This document shows, piece by piece, positions 12,648-24,680 of a stretch of DNA of 64,000 nucleotides. Under the pieces are notes generated by a model, which was not told where the DNA came from, searched no databases, and saw nothing but the letters and a program-made list of their open reading frames with translations. The stretch covers positions 737,240 to 801,239 of the forward strand of contig CAJJDN010000005.1 in assembly GCA_905182985.1 (NCBI GenBank). Direction: 5' to 3'. The DNA is from Paramecium sonneborni. Lineage: Eukaryota; Ciliophora; Oligohymenophorea; Peniculida; Parameciidae. The position numbers and the translations under genes are program-made. Each line of letters starts with the position of its first letter. Positions within the stretch are counted from its first letter, which is position 1.

Positions 12648-15645
12648 TCATATTAAACCAAATCCTACACAATTTTACAAAGCAATTTAAAGTTTAATTA
12701 TCATTTTCTCTATTGAATCATATTAAGGTAATAAAAATACATTAAAGCATGTATGAGCTGATGGCAATTATTCAGAATCTGTGATTATAAATATAAGTAA
12801 TACTTTCTCCATGTTTTTAAATTTAAAATTTTAAAGATTTCAAGCCACCAACAGGAATTCTATCAGAACCAGTGCAAAAAAACAAAAATCTTTTTTATAA
12901 ATCTTCATTTAATGAACGTAGAAAATCCCAAAAGGATCTAAAAAACTATTTTTCAATTTTTACCTAATATATTAAGAATTTTTTTCAAACCCATCATATT
13001 CTGTAGAGTCCTCTAATTCTTAAAGATTAAAATGTTGTTATCCAACTATCAATTATTATAATTCAGAGCCCGAAAATAATTTAATTCCATTTCCTTCTAC
13101 AACTTTCCAAAAACCTTTTTAAAAAGATTAAAAAGGAATTTTGATTGACTCATTCAAATAGTAGTTGGTGCATAATTTAATATATTCATGTTTATTTTAT
13201 TATGTTACTAATATTTAAGTACCATTTGGCTAAATTAATCTTAAAAAAAAATACAAGCAATTCAACTAAATTGATATTATCCCAGGCAACTTCATTGATA
13301 GTAAAATTTAGAGAAAAAACATCTTCAATATTATTTTAGTCATATTCATCAAGTGTATTTAAACCTTTATAAAGATCTAGATCTAACTCTTTTAGATCTT
13401 CAAAACATGTAGGTTCATTCATCAATTTCTTAAAAACAACCTATGGAAATTAAAGATCAAGACACACTAATTAAATAACTATATTATACCTTGATTATAT
13501 AATGCCAATCCCAAAATCATTCCTATTAATTCATATTTAATGGGCATTTCCATATTGTGTTTATTAAACCATAAAATAGTGTTATTATTTTTTGGAACAA
13601 ACATTCCATAATTCAAATCAAATAATTTTTGTATTAGTAATGAGAAAAATTCTCTTGCTAATCCACCTTGATCATATCCTTATTCTCCTTAAAAGACAAT
13701 TTGAAGTCTTGCCTTTAAATTAATATTATCTCTTGACAGCGCTTCTAAGGCACTTTTTACAACATCATTTCGATCAATCTTCAGATATAAAAATGGTTCT
13801 TATAATATTTAAAAGCCGTCATATTAGCTTAATTAGTTTATTCTAGAATCAATTGCTAAAATATCACTTCTAAATTCTAATGGTATAACCCATGGATATT
13901 AACAAAATGTAAAATAGTATTTTTCTAAATCATTTTTAATATAACTATCAAATTAGAAATATTCTAATTAGTCGCCATATTTTGGATATAATTTAGAAAT
14001 TTCTGCAATCTAAAATTTTATAGGATTCAACCTTTTCAAAATTTTATTAGATTTGTAAAATACCTGTAAAAATTCTAACCTCTACTTAACGAATTATATT
14101 TCTGTTTTTTTTAATAATTGAATCTATTTCTATGATTATTATTTTAAGAAAACCCCTGTAGTTTCTATTGTAGTTTATATATATCTAATATAATATTCAT
14201 CAGGTAAAGTTGTTAGATATTCAGACAATAACTATTTATCTTAATTACTTAAGGTCAAAAGAGCTTCTAAAATTAGGTTCTTTTCTTAATGCAATAAATC
14301 ATTAAAGTATGTAAAATGCATTATTATTATTATAGATCGAACAAAATAAATATTTTCTTATTTGTTCGAAACTAGGTTCTCCATCCATTAACTAAGAATT
14401 TTTACATTTATTGCTTCATTTACTTAGTAAATAATTTACAAATTCAATTCTGGATTTGAATTATTGTAATTAATCATTTCATAAGAATTATTAAAGTTAA
14501 GAAGGAAGGAAGCTCCAAAACTGTTAGGAAAATTAGATAATGCACTTATAGTAACAACTATGTCTCCTTCTATTTATTATATAGGTTTTTATTCTATAAT
14601 TTGATTCCAGCATACATTGTTCCAATCTATTGAGTCCTCCTTAAACTATTGAATAAGAAAATTTTATAGTGTTTTCTTATCAAATCCAATTTATGAAAAA
14701 TTTGGATTACTTTTACAATAATTTCTATCACAAAAGAATTTACCACATCCTTTGTAAGCTTTTTCATGTAAGTATTTAAATTCTTCATAACAAACTATCT
14801 AAGATTAGAAATAATAATACTTTAACATCTAATTAATCATATTACCATTTTCCATCTATTTAAATATCAATAATAATAAGATCAGCTTTATAAGATCCAA
14901 CTGTAAGATTTTCATCTAAAATATCCCCATTAAAGCGTCCATTATGATCTTCCAACTATTTAACTGCATAATCTGCTTGAAAATGCCTGTGTTTCCATAA
15001 TCTTATATTATCAACATTTATTTAGAATTCATTTTTTATTGCTGCAATTAATAACTTAATCCATAATTTTATTATGCAACCTTCATCTACTTAAAGTAAA
15101 CCTCTTTTTGGATTTTTTATATTGATATATATTGGTTACTAGTTATATAATTTAAATTTACTCTTAATAAATTAACATTTAATGATGGAATACCTGACTA
15201 ATTGAAATGTACATATTTTAATATAATCAAATCTGCACCATATATTCTTTTCCACTCATTTATCATTAATTTATTAACCTTTCATAATTAAAATTGATTT
15301 AATACTAAAACATAATCCTCTGACTGTAATTTTATAATTTTCTAATTAAAAGGATGTTCTCCAGGATATTTTAATAAAAAATTCTCATTTGATTTTAATT
15401 CACAATTTAATGCTCCAGGCTAATTAATCAAAGAATCTAATACTTTTTCCCTTCGTTCATTTGTAGCTATCCCTTCAATATATTCTACATAATATTTCCA
15501 TTGTCGAAGCCATTATTTTGAAACAACATATAATTCTTAAGATTAATTTTTCATCCTTTTTAAACTCTTTATTTTTATCAAAATTTACCTTTCTTGTCTA
15601 TTAATAAAGGACTATTTCTTGTTCAAATGGATCCTCCTATCTCAT
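12648..15645 (-). CDS. HECT E3 ubiquitin ligase with DUSP and AZUL domains (UBE3A-like)
   Basis: 934 residues after eight introns of 22-27 nt; the spliced length is in frame. From the N-terminus: a DUSP-like domain (VVSKQWLRQWKYYVEY ... INQPGALNC ... SEDYVLVNKLMINEWKR IYG), a ubiquitin-like stretch (INIKNPKRGLLQVDEG), an AZUL zinc-finger-like segment (EKAYKGCGKFFCDRNCC), then a UBE3A-type central region and a HECT domain (YDQGGLAREFFSLL, GMILGLALYNQ, TGSDRIPVGG). The catalytic cysteine is in LPSAHTCFN, and the end GFGLI matches HECT C-termini. It should transfer ubiquitin via a thioester. DUSP domains are best known from deubiquitinases, so the combination is notable. The intron inside the DUSP coding region is 27 nt and carries an in-frame TGA. 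Confidence 0.88.
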
Positions 15646-15711
15646 TATTTTTATAAAAATTGAATTTTTTATAATTATATTATTAATATTTATCAATTCA
15701 TTACTTTTTTC

Positions 15712-16489
15712 TCAATCTGATCTTATTCTATTATCCTTAAAATCATGTCTAAATGTAAATTCATTTTGCAAAAGTGGAGTCCTTAAATATTGGTGAAACA
15801 AATTAAGTAAGTCCTAAGCATATTTTTTTCTGAATTCTAATTATTGAATTTCAGCTTAATATTAATTATTTATATAATTCAATTTTTCAATGATGATTTT
15901 GGCAATATCTATTTTATTTATCAAATTTACTTTATAAATGTTCTATTACTCCATTATTTTTATCTTCTTTTATTCTATATGAAAATGAATCAGATTTCTA
16001 TTATTTTTACATAAACTCTAATTTTTGCTATAAACTCAAAATTTTTGATTTCCAAACTTATTCATTATTTTAATTTTCTGACTTAATTTATTCTATTATT
16101 TTTTCTGTTTTGATTTAATTATCTTAGTTAGTTTTGAGTTCCAAAAATAGTTTATTTATTTATAACTCACTGTTTATTAATTATTCTTTTGTGGCATTTG
16201 ATTATTCTTTTTCATATTTTAATTATTCTGTTGCAAAATTTAATTTTTTTATTACATCATTTAATTATTCTTTTGTGGCATTTGATTATTCTTTTTCATT
16301 CTTTAATTCTAAATTTGTGATATTTAATTGTTTCTTTAAATTATTTAATTATTCTTATAAAAATAGATTTTCTTTTTCAAATTTAAATAATTCATTTTTT
16401 TTTTAATTGAGTTCATGATTATTGATTTCTTGAGGGTTTGTCAAACAGCTTTAGAGCAAATTTTCAATTGTTTTCTCTAAAGTATACAT
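15712..16489 (-). CDS. coiled-coil protein
   Basis: 251 residues with one 22-nt intron. Start MYTLEKTIENLL at 16489; stop TGA 15712-15714. Almost the whole protein is a heptad-like coil rich in Glu, Lys, Asn and Gln, with a duplicated block (EKEQSNATKEQL) at a 28-residue spacing. No other domain. Its stop lies 66 bp upstream of the HECT ligase start on the same strand. I checked whether it could be the ligase N-terminus: the TGA is in frame and no GT-AG intron removes it, so I keep it separate. Role unknown; such proteins are often structural. Confidence 0.6.
16179..16299 (-). repeat. 37-bp direct repeat inside coiled-coil gene
   Basis: An identical 37-bp unit at 16179-16215 and 16263-16299 (84 bp apart, 28 codons) encodes the repeated EKEQSNATKEQL block. 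This suggests recent internal duplication or gene conversion within the coil. Confidence 0.9.
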
Positions 16490-16869
16490 AAATATTCATA
16501 CTGTAATTTAAGAATTATTCAAACAATAATTAATAATTATTCTTAGTTTTGTCTAACAAGCTCTACAATTACTTAATTTGAGATTCTTTTTAAATACTAA
16601 ATTTTATAAAATTATCATATATCTACTTATTTTATATTTAACTTTTATCTTTGTAATCGATTATGATTAAACTATTTGAGTCTATCATTTATATCTTATT
16701 GTTATTCATTTTCTATTAGTTCTATTAAAAAATTTATTAATTGTTAAATTTCTTTTTTTTGTTTTTAATGATTGAATTAAACTTATTAATAAATAATGTG
16801 ATCTACTAATTGAAATTTAATATATAATTAAATTAAAGAGCATTAACAAATATGAATTAATGAATATCA
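16490..16869. other. AT-rich spacer
   Basis: Shared 5' flank of the coiled-coil gene and 3' flank of the J-domain gene (both minus strand). No frame of note and no RNA gene seen. Confidence 0.4.
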
Positions 16870-17297
16870 TCAGTGAGATTTTCTGATTTTTTTTTAAATA
16901 CCAGGTTGGTTGATTCTTTTTTTGAACTAACTAAGAAGTTCTAATTCTTCTTTAGATAAAAAATTATCATAGGAATAATCAAAATCATTATTTTAATCCA
17001 TTGAATTATTATGTTTCAGCAAGCTAATTAGATTTTTTATTGTTTCTATAGATTCATACCGAGATAGTTAATGATCATATAGAATTTTTTAATCTAATTT
17101 CGATAATGTGTGATAAGCTTCGTTAATTCGATGAAATTGATCTAATGCAAATGCACGTTATTCTCTATTTTTATCCTAAATATAGGTAATTTAAATACAG
17201 GATGCCATTTTAAGGCTAATTTATGATATGCTTTCTTTATTTAGTGTTATTTTGCATCTCTCTTAACACCAAGGATATCATAGTGATTGTTAATCAT
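16870..17297 (-). CDS. DnaJ/J-domain protein
   Basis: 134 residues with one 23-nt intron that sits exactly inside the HPD motif (HP | DKN). The N-terminal J domain is typical: NHYDILGVKRDA, KKAYHKLALKWHPDKN, FHRINEAYHTLS, YDHQLSRYE. Residues after ~75 form a short unknown tail (DYSYDNFLSKEELELL). J domains stimulate the ATPase of Hsp70; the partner here is not indicated. There is no signal peptide, zinc finger or Gly/Phe region, so it is a class C (type III) protein. Confidence 0.85.
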
Positions 17298-17514
17298 TAT
17301 TTTCTTTAATTAAGTTAACTTCAAATTATTATTTATTTTATAACAAATTGATTCTAGAATTTTCGAATTTTATTATGAAAATATGATCCAACTTTTCAGC
17401 TCTATATGAACCTATTTGGAAATTAAGAAACTTTGTCTATATTTTTTTTGATTTGAAATCAATTAATATAAAAATCTCTAACATATAAATTTAAAATATA
17501 AAAAAAAAATTAAA

Positions 17515-19517
17515 TCATTTTAGTGTTTATTAATTGTAAATCATCTCATCCTATGGTTCTGATGAAGATTAATCTGTCTAATTTCTTACACTTATCTTTT
17601 AAACTATATATTCAATCAATAATGCAATAGTTACATTAAGAGTCAATAATACTACAACTATATAAAAACTGATAAAAAATATATAAACTAAATCAGTATT
17701 AAATATTTTTGCATAGTTAAAAGAAATTACATTCCAATTATTAATTATAAGCAAAAACCAACATGTACACATTCCTGATAAAAAATCATTAAAATTTGCT
17801 AATTCATAATGAACTTCATTCTAATCAGAAAAGAAAATTTTCCCTCCAAAGAGTAATTGCCCAAAGGCTGTAAATAGCATAAATAAAATAAATAATGCAC
17901 CAAATAATTGTACTATATATTAAAAGATTGATGTTATTGAAATTATTAAAATAGTAAAGCTTTTATTCCTTAACATCCATTTGCATCCTCTTAATAATCT
18001 ATAACATAATAAAACAAGCAAAATTTTCTAATGTTCATATCCAAGTAAGCTTAGGATTATAAATAGAAGAATTGAACTAGAAAATACAAATTCAATAATT
18101 AATGATTTTTTTTTCCAAAATCTTCTTTTACTACTATAATAAAATAATAAAAGACATTCTGCAAACATTATAGAATTGCAAACTAACAAAATATATAATT
18201 TCAATTTAGAAAACTTGACAAATATCATTGCAAATGACATTAAAGATGATAATTCAATAAAAATTTCATAAAATTTATCATCTAAAATTTAGTAAATTGA
18301 TCTTGAAATTACACTATCAAGTGAAGCCATGTCTGCTATTCTTGTAATATCAGATCCTGTTCTATTTCTAAAAAATTTTTATGTTTAAAGGCTAAATCTA
18401 TGATTGTATTTGGATAAAATTTATTTAGTTTCTTTTTACATAAGATCCTTATAGGATGAATAAAAGAAAGCTAATACTAAGTTTATGATTAAGGTTGTAT
18501 TTATGAATTGAAATAAAATAAAATATGCGACATAAGCTCTTGATTCTCCATAATATGGTAAATATATATCAGGTGAATTAACTGTAGTTTATAGCACAAA
18601 AAGTATGATAACTATACATTGTTCAGGCTATGAAAATGGTGGTTTATCTATTTAACATATAGCACTTGATGATTCATATTAATCCTCCTTCTAAAATATC
18701 GCAGAACCTAATCCAGCAAAAAAAATTAAAGAGAAAACCATCAAATAATAAATCTCTTTTCCTTTATTAATAATTTAGCAATAGTGAATTATTGTGGAGC
18801 GTAAAGTTCTTCTATTTCTATAATGATTTTTAGATACTTCTAAAAGACTATTAATATAGGTTTCATTAATAAACTAATGTTAATTGGACTGTTATTCTCT
18901 AGTATCATCACTGTAATATCATTGATAATGATTAAAATCATTATTATAAGTAAAACTATACCTATTTTTTTATAATTTGGTTATCCGATTATTGTAGCTT
19001 TAAAAACCTTAAAATTTATCTTTTATATACCTTACTCAAGCAAAGATATAAAACGATCAGTATTTCAACACAATAATACAAGTTTATTGGAAAATAAAAA
19101 TTTACCATTGTAGGTATCTTCTAACCGTTTTATAAACTACAGTATTCCTAAAATAGCATAGTTTATACTTAATAATCTACAAAATTGCACCAGGATGGAC
19201 GCTAAAATATTGTTATTAACAAATATGTATAAAAAAAGACAGTTCTTATCATTTTTTGTTTTTTGTACTTTTGCATTAATACCACAGATTAATTATTTTA
19301 ATTATAGGAAGCTCTATCTTTTATATATCTTATATGTACTTTCTAAACGATTACTAAGTCTATTTAATGCATAAAATGAAGCAAAATTATTTGAATCATT
19401 ATATTAATCAATATTTTGAAAATCTAACACCTTACTGTTAGAAAAGTATGATTCTTTAGCTTCATCATGAGATTTAACATTATCTTAAGACTTTTATGCA
19501 TCATAATTTAAATTCAT
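17515..19517 (-). CDS. two-pore cation channel (TPC)
   Basis: 638 residues with four introns (22, 21, 23, 20 nt); the spliced length is in frame. Two six-helix channel repeats are visible. Repeat I has the TPC-like first helix ending QRPSWC, an S4-like FQKNRRTLRSTI segment and a pore with LQTTVNSPDIYLPYY. Repeat II has S4-like LLRGCKWMLRNKS and the pore FLSGMCTCWFLLIINNWNVI, whose NNW is characteristic of TPCs. The N- and C-termini are short and cytosolic. TPCs conduct Ca2+ or Na+ from acidic or intracellular stores and respond to NAADP, PI(3,5)P2 or voltage depending on the type; which applies here cannot be read from sequence. Confidence 0.85.
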
Positions 19518-19768
19518 AATAAAATTTATATGAATAAGTTAAAGTTATTGAATTTGTCAATACAAAAACAAAAAACTAAGATAGAGTTTAATTTATTTCA
19601 AAGTAAATTTTATGAATAATAAATCAAGATAAATTATTTTTAAATGTACTCAGAATTCTTTAAATTTAAAGCATTTCTATCAAATTTTTGCTCAAAAATT
19701 TAAAAAAGGCAACTCATAAAAGTCTTTTCATATATTCTTAGTAATAGTTTCCTGAAGAGCAATATAAT

Positions 19769-20299
19769 ATGTTGATTAGAAATGAAAATAAATATATTTT
19801 TTAAAGATTGTTTTATCTTTTACATATATATATTATAAACCAACCATCAGGGTTTTTACTTTTAAAATTTGTTTTTTATAGCTTACTATTTTTCTAAAAG
19901 GATTTTTTGTATTCTTTGCATCCAAAATTGATAGAGCTATTAGTTTTTATTCTAATGATAATATAATCCATAGAATAGATGTAAAGAAATGCTTCTAACT
20001 GCTTTATTTGTCAGGAACAAGGTCAAATAGGAAATACCTAAATTTAAAGCAACGAAGAATGCTATCGTAAGTTACTAAGTATTATTAAGAATCTTACTAT
20101 ATCCTTTAAGGTAATTGCATCAATTAATGTTGGCATAATGTATTGTTTAAGTAAAGTCTCTGGGAATTTGCTTAGTGAAGTCAACTTTTACATATTTTTT
20201 ATAAACACAGATTCTGCCTATTCAAACATATTATTGCTTTTACTTATTCTTAATTTTATAAAACCCATATTAAGGTATATTTATAAACTTAAACACTGA
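19769..20299 (+). CDS. possible multi-pass membrane protein, start uncertain
   Basis: Open frame of 176 residues from ATG 19769 to TGA 20297-20299; the frame stays open upstream to 19616. Hydrophobic segments (LLLKFVFYSLLFF, LIELLVFILMII, YSNILLLLLILNF) surround a small Cys-containing loop (NCFICQEQGQIGN ... NEEC). No family recognised. Three overlapping frames run in 19600-19760, so the 5' end may be split by introns I could not place, or the locus may be decaying. Confidence 0.35.
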
Positions 20300-20696
20300 T
20301 TGTAGCCCATATTAGCAAATGAAAAATTTGAGACTGTAAGCAAACATCAAAGAAATCAGTGAGTATTATGTGTATGTTTAATACTACATAAATAAGATGA
20401 ATCAACATTAATATAAAATATTAAAATAATTAATTTTGCATCTTTGAATTTTTTTATATAAAGAATAGAATGAATTGAAAATTATAATATGTTAAATTAT
20501 AAAATTAATATCATCTCGTAAATTAAACTACTCTCTTCCTGAATATAAATAATAAACAAATGATTTATGAAGAATTTTGATATTGAATCAAAAATTGTTA
20601 AATTTAAATCATAAAACAAATTGAATAAAAAATAATTTTCTAGTTTTCGTTAAAAGGATTATTCCTAATAAAAAGAAATTTAAATCTATTTAATAG
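20300..20696. other. AT-rich spacer with short frames
   Basis: A plus-strand frame beginning MKNFDIESKIVKFKS (near 20572) runs ~55 codons into TGA and could be a 5' exon of the following ORF, but I found no intron that joins them. Nothing else supported. Confidence 0.25.
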
Positions 20697-21048
20697 ATGA
20701 TTACATTAAACAATTAAAATACTTTGGAGATAGTTGAAATGATTCTTATCAATTTAGGTGAATCTAGTGATATGAATTTTAATTCTAATAATGTATTTTA
20801 ATATTATTTTATTAGAAAAAATATTATTAAGATTATAGCAATGAATATTCCAAGTGAATTCAAATCAGTAACTGATTATGCTGTCATTTGTGGAAAGCGA
20901 TGTCAATTATTTGAAAATTTTCTAAGAGGAAGAAGATTGAAAAATTTTGAAGATTGCTTATGTATTTTTTTTATATATACTAGATTCATGCGCAGAGCAC
21001 GTTAAAGATAATATCTATAAATTAGACATTGATAAATCAGATGAATGA
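20697..21048 (+). CDS. small hypothetical protein
   Basis: 109 residues with one 22-nt intron (GTATTTTTT...ACTAG) that joins EDCLY to SCAEHVKDN; stop TGA 21046-21048. The C-terminal half (VICGKRCQLFENFLRGRRLKN) is basic with several Cys. Family unknown. It is convergent with the Snu23-like gene, 27 bp apart. Confidence 0.4.
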
Positions 21049-21075
21049 ATATTATATAAAATAGAATGATGTTAT

Positions 21076-21719
21076 TCATTTTTTTAAAAATTACTTTAAC
21101 TTTAAATCCTCTTAATCAATTTCTTATTAATTATTCTTTAATGTAGTGTCCAATAATTTACTTTATTGTTTTTTTTATTTCTTTTCTTTTTTCTTTTATA
21201 ATTATTCCTCTAACTATTTTCTGATTTCTTCTATTGATTTTGGTTTTTCTTAAGCTTATATTTAACTTTTCTTAGTTGAATCTTTAATTAATTGTAATTT
21301 TTCTTTTACATCAGTAGCTGTCACTTTATCAACTTTCATATTCATTCCAAGCAATCGATTATGCATTATAGAATTTAAATGATCCAACCACGATAAACTA
21401 TCTGTAGCCAATTCATCACATAACTCACAATAAAAGCCGCTCTAATCTTTTTTTAATCCCTCCTTCACTACGTTCCTCTTTTTTCCAATTTATTCATCAA
21501 TACCCACTGAATCAGTACGGGCTTACAATGATTTTGTATATCTAGGATTATTCTTATCATATTCTTCATCTTCACGTTCTTACTAATTAATTATTTTAAG
21601 CTTACTTTATCAAATATTTTATGTTCTATGTCCCATTTCTATTTTCCATATTCATCCACAGATTTTTTTACAACTTCTTCAACTCCCCTTCTATAAATTG
21701 GAATGTTTTGGTCAGTCAT
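21076..21719 (-). CDS. Snu23/ZMAT2-like U4/U6.U5 snRNP zinc-finger protein
   Basis: 206 residues with one 23-nt intron. The core reads KDQSGFYCELCDELATDSLSW LDH..., a U1-type C2H2 finger with the following MHNRLLGMNMKVDKVT segment. This order (YYC..C....DS...LDH...H...LGMSMRV) is diagnostic of ZMAT2/Snu23. The N-terminus (IPIYRRGVEE) and the Lys/Glu-rich tail also fit. Snu23 proteins sit in the spliceosomal B complex near the U6/5' splice site, relevant in a genome with introns this small. The start is the first ATG after upstream AT-rich sequence. Confidence 0.85.
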
Positions 21720-22050
21720 TGAAATATTTAATATAAATTATAATCCTAAATTTAAAATAATATTCATAAATATATTAAATAATTCAGTATGACTATTACT
21801 CCTCAGTTTTCTCTTTATATAAGCATTTAAATTAATCTTTTCTTTTACATTTTCATCAAACGTAAAAAGCAATCTTAGCTAATAAAATTATAAAGTTGAT
21901 CTGAATTCTAATTTAATTTCTCATCGATAAAAACCTTTTATTTAATTACTTTATACCTAATATTTTTTTAGATATAAATTTCAAAATTTTATATTCAATT
22001 TTAAACTCAATAAATTACTAACTTAATTAATCTAATGAATTAATTTTACT

Positions 22051-22428
22051 TTTTGTACACTTCTCTATTTATGAATCATCGAATTGTTATTGAATACTCA
22101 TTTATTATCTAAAAATGGGATATTAATATCTTTAATTCACCAGCATTTGTTTATTAGTTTTGCTATCAGTTTAACCTCATTTATCATTGAGCTATTTTTC
22201 TCAATTTTATTTTAACAGAATTTACTAAGGATTGTTTAGGTTTTAGAAACATTTGAGTAAATGAAGGAGAATACAGAATTTTTTTTGAATATAATGGTAA
22301 CAAATTAATTTGAAAAAAAAAGATTTTTTGGCAAATAAAAAATTGAAAGTACTTATTAAGCTGGTTAGAGATGTTTAAAATAAGTTAAACGAAAAGCAAG
22401 ACTGAATTAGAGGTTGATGAAGCTATAA
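22051..22428 (+). repeat. left copy of ~378-bp duplication flanking gap
   Basis: Identical to 23243-23620 (offset 1192). After 22428 the two copies diverge abruptly: this copy continues ~270 bp into the N gap, the other into a unique gene-bearing region. An ORF from 22261 (MKENTEFFLNIM...) ends at 22455 here and at 23764 in the other copy. 21720-22050 shows nothing supported; 22429-22697 holds only short frames such as LELSDFEKYTEDG. Confidence 0.9.
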
Positions 22429-22697
22429 TCAAATTTAAAAGATTATTAAAAATGATATAATTAAAATTTATTTATAGTAAATTTGAATCTATAAAATTAA
22501 TTTGTAAAATGACGATTTGAACTAAATGATTATTTTAGAATTATCAGATTTCGAAAAATATACTGAAGATGGATTTAAACTTGAACCTTAAAGTATGAGG
22601 ATTAATGGCAACTATTTAGAACTGTTTAATTAGTGAGCTAATTATTTTAGAGTATGTACTTTAATTTTTGGAAAAAAATTGTTAAATAATATTTATA

Positions 22698-23242
22698 NNN
22701 NNNNNNNNNNNNNNNNNNNNNNNNNNNNNNNNNNNNNNNNNNNNNNNNNNNNNNNNNNNNNNNNNNNNNNNNNNNNNNNNNNNNNNNNNNNNNNNNNNNN
22801 NNNNNNNNNNNNNNNNNNNNNNNNNNNNNNNNNNNNNNNNNNNNNNNNNNNNNNNNNNNNNNNNNNNNNNNNNNNNNNNNNNNNNNNNNNNNNNNNNNNN
22901 NNNNNNNNNNNNNNNNNNNNNNNNNNNNNNNNNNNNNNNNNNNNNNNNNNNNNNNNNNNNNNNNNNNNNNNNNNNNNNNNNNNNNNNNNNNNNNNNNNNN
23001 NNNNNNNNNNNNNNNNNNNNNNNNNNNNNNNNNNNNNNNNNNNNNNNNNNNNNNNNNNNNNNNNNNNNNNNNNNNNNNNNNNNNNNNNNNNNNNNNNNNN
23101 NNNNNNNNNNNNNNNNNNNNNNNNNNNNNNNNNNNNNNNNNNNNNNNNNNNNNNNNNNNNNNNNNNNNNNNNNNNNNNNNNNNNNNNNNNNNNNNNNNNN
23201 NNNNNNNNNNNNNNNNNNNNNNNNNNNNNNNNNNNNNNNNNN
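22698..23242. other. assembly gap, 545 N
   Basis: Run of N from 22698 to 23242. Any frames reported across it are artefacts of the unknown bases. Confidence 0.99.
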
Positions 23243-23620
23243 TTTTGTACACTTCTCTATTTATGAATCATCGAATTGTTATTGAATACTCATTTATTAT
23301 CTAAAAATGGGATATTAATATCTTTAATTCACCAGCATTTGTTTATTAGTTTTGCTATCAGTTTAACCTCATTTATCATTGAGCTATTTTTCTCAATTTT
23401 ATTTTAACAGAATTTACTAAGGATTGTTTAGGTTTTAGAAACATTTGAGTAAATGAAGGAGAATACAGAATTTTTTTTGAATATAATGGTAACAAATTAA
23501 TTTGAAAAAAAAAGATTTTTTGGCAAATAAAAAATTGAAAGTACTTATTAAGCTGGTTAGAGATGTTTAAAATAAGTTAAACGAAAAGCAAGACTGAATT
23601 AGAGGTTGATGAAGCTATAA
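23243..23620 (+). repeat. right copy of ~378-bp duplication flanking gap
   Basis: Begins exactly at the first base after the gap and matches 22051-22428 base for base by eye. The unmatched copy ends and the gap suggest an unmerged contig end, an allelic or alternative macronuclear junction, or a true local duplication. Confidence 0.9.
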
Positions 23621-23764
23621 CTGAATTTATAAATAATTATCAATATTATAAGTTAGGAAAATATATTAAATTAACTTAAATTTATCTTTGATTCAATTTT
23701 CTTTAGAAGCTCTCAGCTAATAATTTTTATTGATTAGGGTAATTTTAAACTATTTCGAATGTGA
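23453..23764 (+). CDS. possible small protein, partly in duplicated segment
   Basis: 103-residue frame (MKENTEFFLNIM ... FRM) ending at TGA 23762-23764. Basic middle (RCLKQVKRKARLN). The other copy of its first half (from 22261) ends early with different residues. A competing frame reads TKSKTELEVDEAI. No family; may be chance. Confidence 0.22.
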
Positions 23765-23803
23765 AATAATTATTATTAAATACTTACATTATATAATTTT
23801 AAA

Positions 23804-24680
23804 ATGTAAAAAGTACATATTGCTGCTTTTACAGACGACAAAGTTTTTATTAATTTACTAGATGTATTTATGAATTATTTATAATTTTCAGAAAGAAATC
23901 GAAAGACACGTAAAGGAGTATTATGAAAAAGATCAAACTAATAATGAAAATAAAAATTTGACAAATTATAAGAAGAATAATAAGCAATTTTACTCCTTCT
24001 CAATTTTATAGAAAAATAACATTGTTGTTAAGGATCATAAAAAAATAATTCTAAAAACATTTCGCAACAACACCAAATTATTTGATATTAATTAAGACTA
24101 ATTTAATGACATTCCTCTATCAGAAAGGTTGGCTAAAAGATGCAATATTGCTTAGCGGAATTGTTATTTTGGACTAAAAACCCAAACTCAATAAACTCAA
24201 AGATCAGAATTTAAATCAATAAACGAAGAAATAATTTCATCTGGACTAAGTAGAACTTAAAGAAATAATAAAATGGATATAATTTAAGAAAGAATAGATA
24301 CGTAATTATATATTAAATAAAAAAGATGTAAGGAATACTTATGTAAAGAATAATAAAGATTGAAATTAGTTGAAGAATAGATTGAAAAAAATCAGTTTAT
24401 ACTAGATGAGCTAGATTAAGAGCTTGAAATAGTGAATAGTAATAAAGCAATTTTTAGCTCTATAAAAAATTTAGATTAACAAATGTATAAAAATGAGCTT
24501 AATTTTATAAACTACAAAAAAGTAACTTAAGAGTTATACGAATTTATACAATAAACTTAAATAAAGTATTTTAAGAAATAATAAGAATTTATTTATCCAT
24601 TTATTGAGAATTTTAAAAATGAATTAAATTTTATGCTTCTTGAATATGAATCATAAATTTAATAAACTTAAATAAAATGA
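23804..24680 (+). CDS. coiled-coil protein
   Basis: 282 residues with one 28-nt intron (23864-23891) after MQKVHIAAFTDDKVFINLLD. The N-terminal third is basic (KNNKQFYSF, KDHKKIILKTF); residues ~130 onward form long Glu/Lys/Gln heptads (RLKLVEEQIEKNQF, LDELDQELEIV) with IYPFIENFKNEL near the end. No catalytic or binding motif visible. It resembles many ciliate cytoskeletal or basal-body coiled-coil proteins in composition only; function unknown. It is convergent with the BRCT gene. Confidence 0.65.

Noticed and set aside
16134..16406. 90-residue plus-strand Phe/Ser/Asn-rich repetitive frame
   Set aside because: Reverse complement of the Glu/Lys/Gln heptads of the minus-strand coiled-coil gene.
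15645..16489. Coiled coil as the N-terminus of the HECT ligase
   Set aside because: An in-frame TGA at 15712-15714 cannot be removed by any GT-AG intron I could find, and the ligase has its own good start.
22647..23266. Two long opposite-strand frames across the N run
   Set aside because: They consist almost wholly of unknown bases; no evidence of protein.
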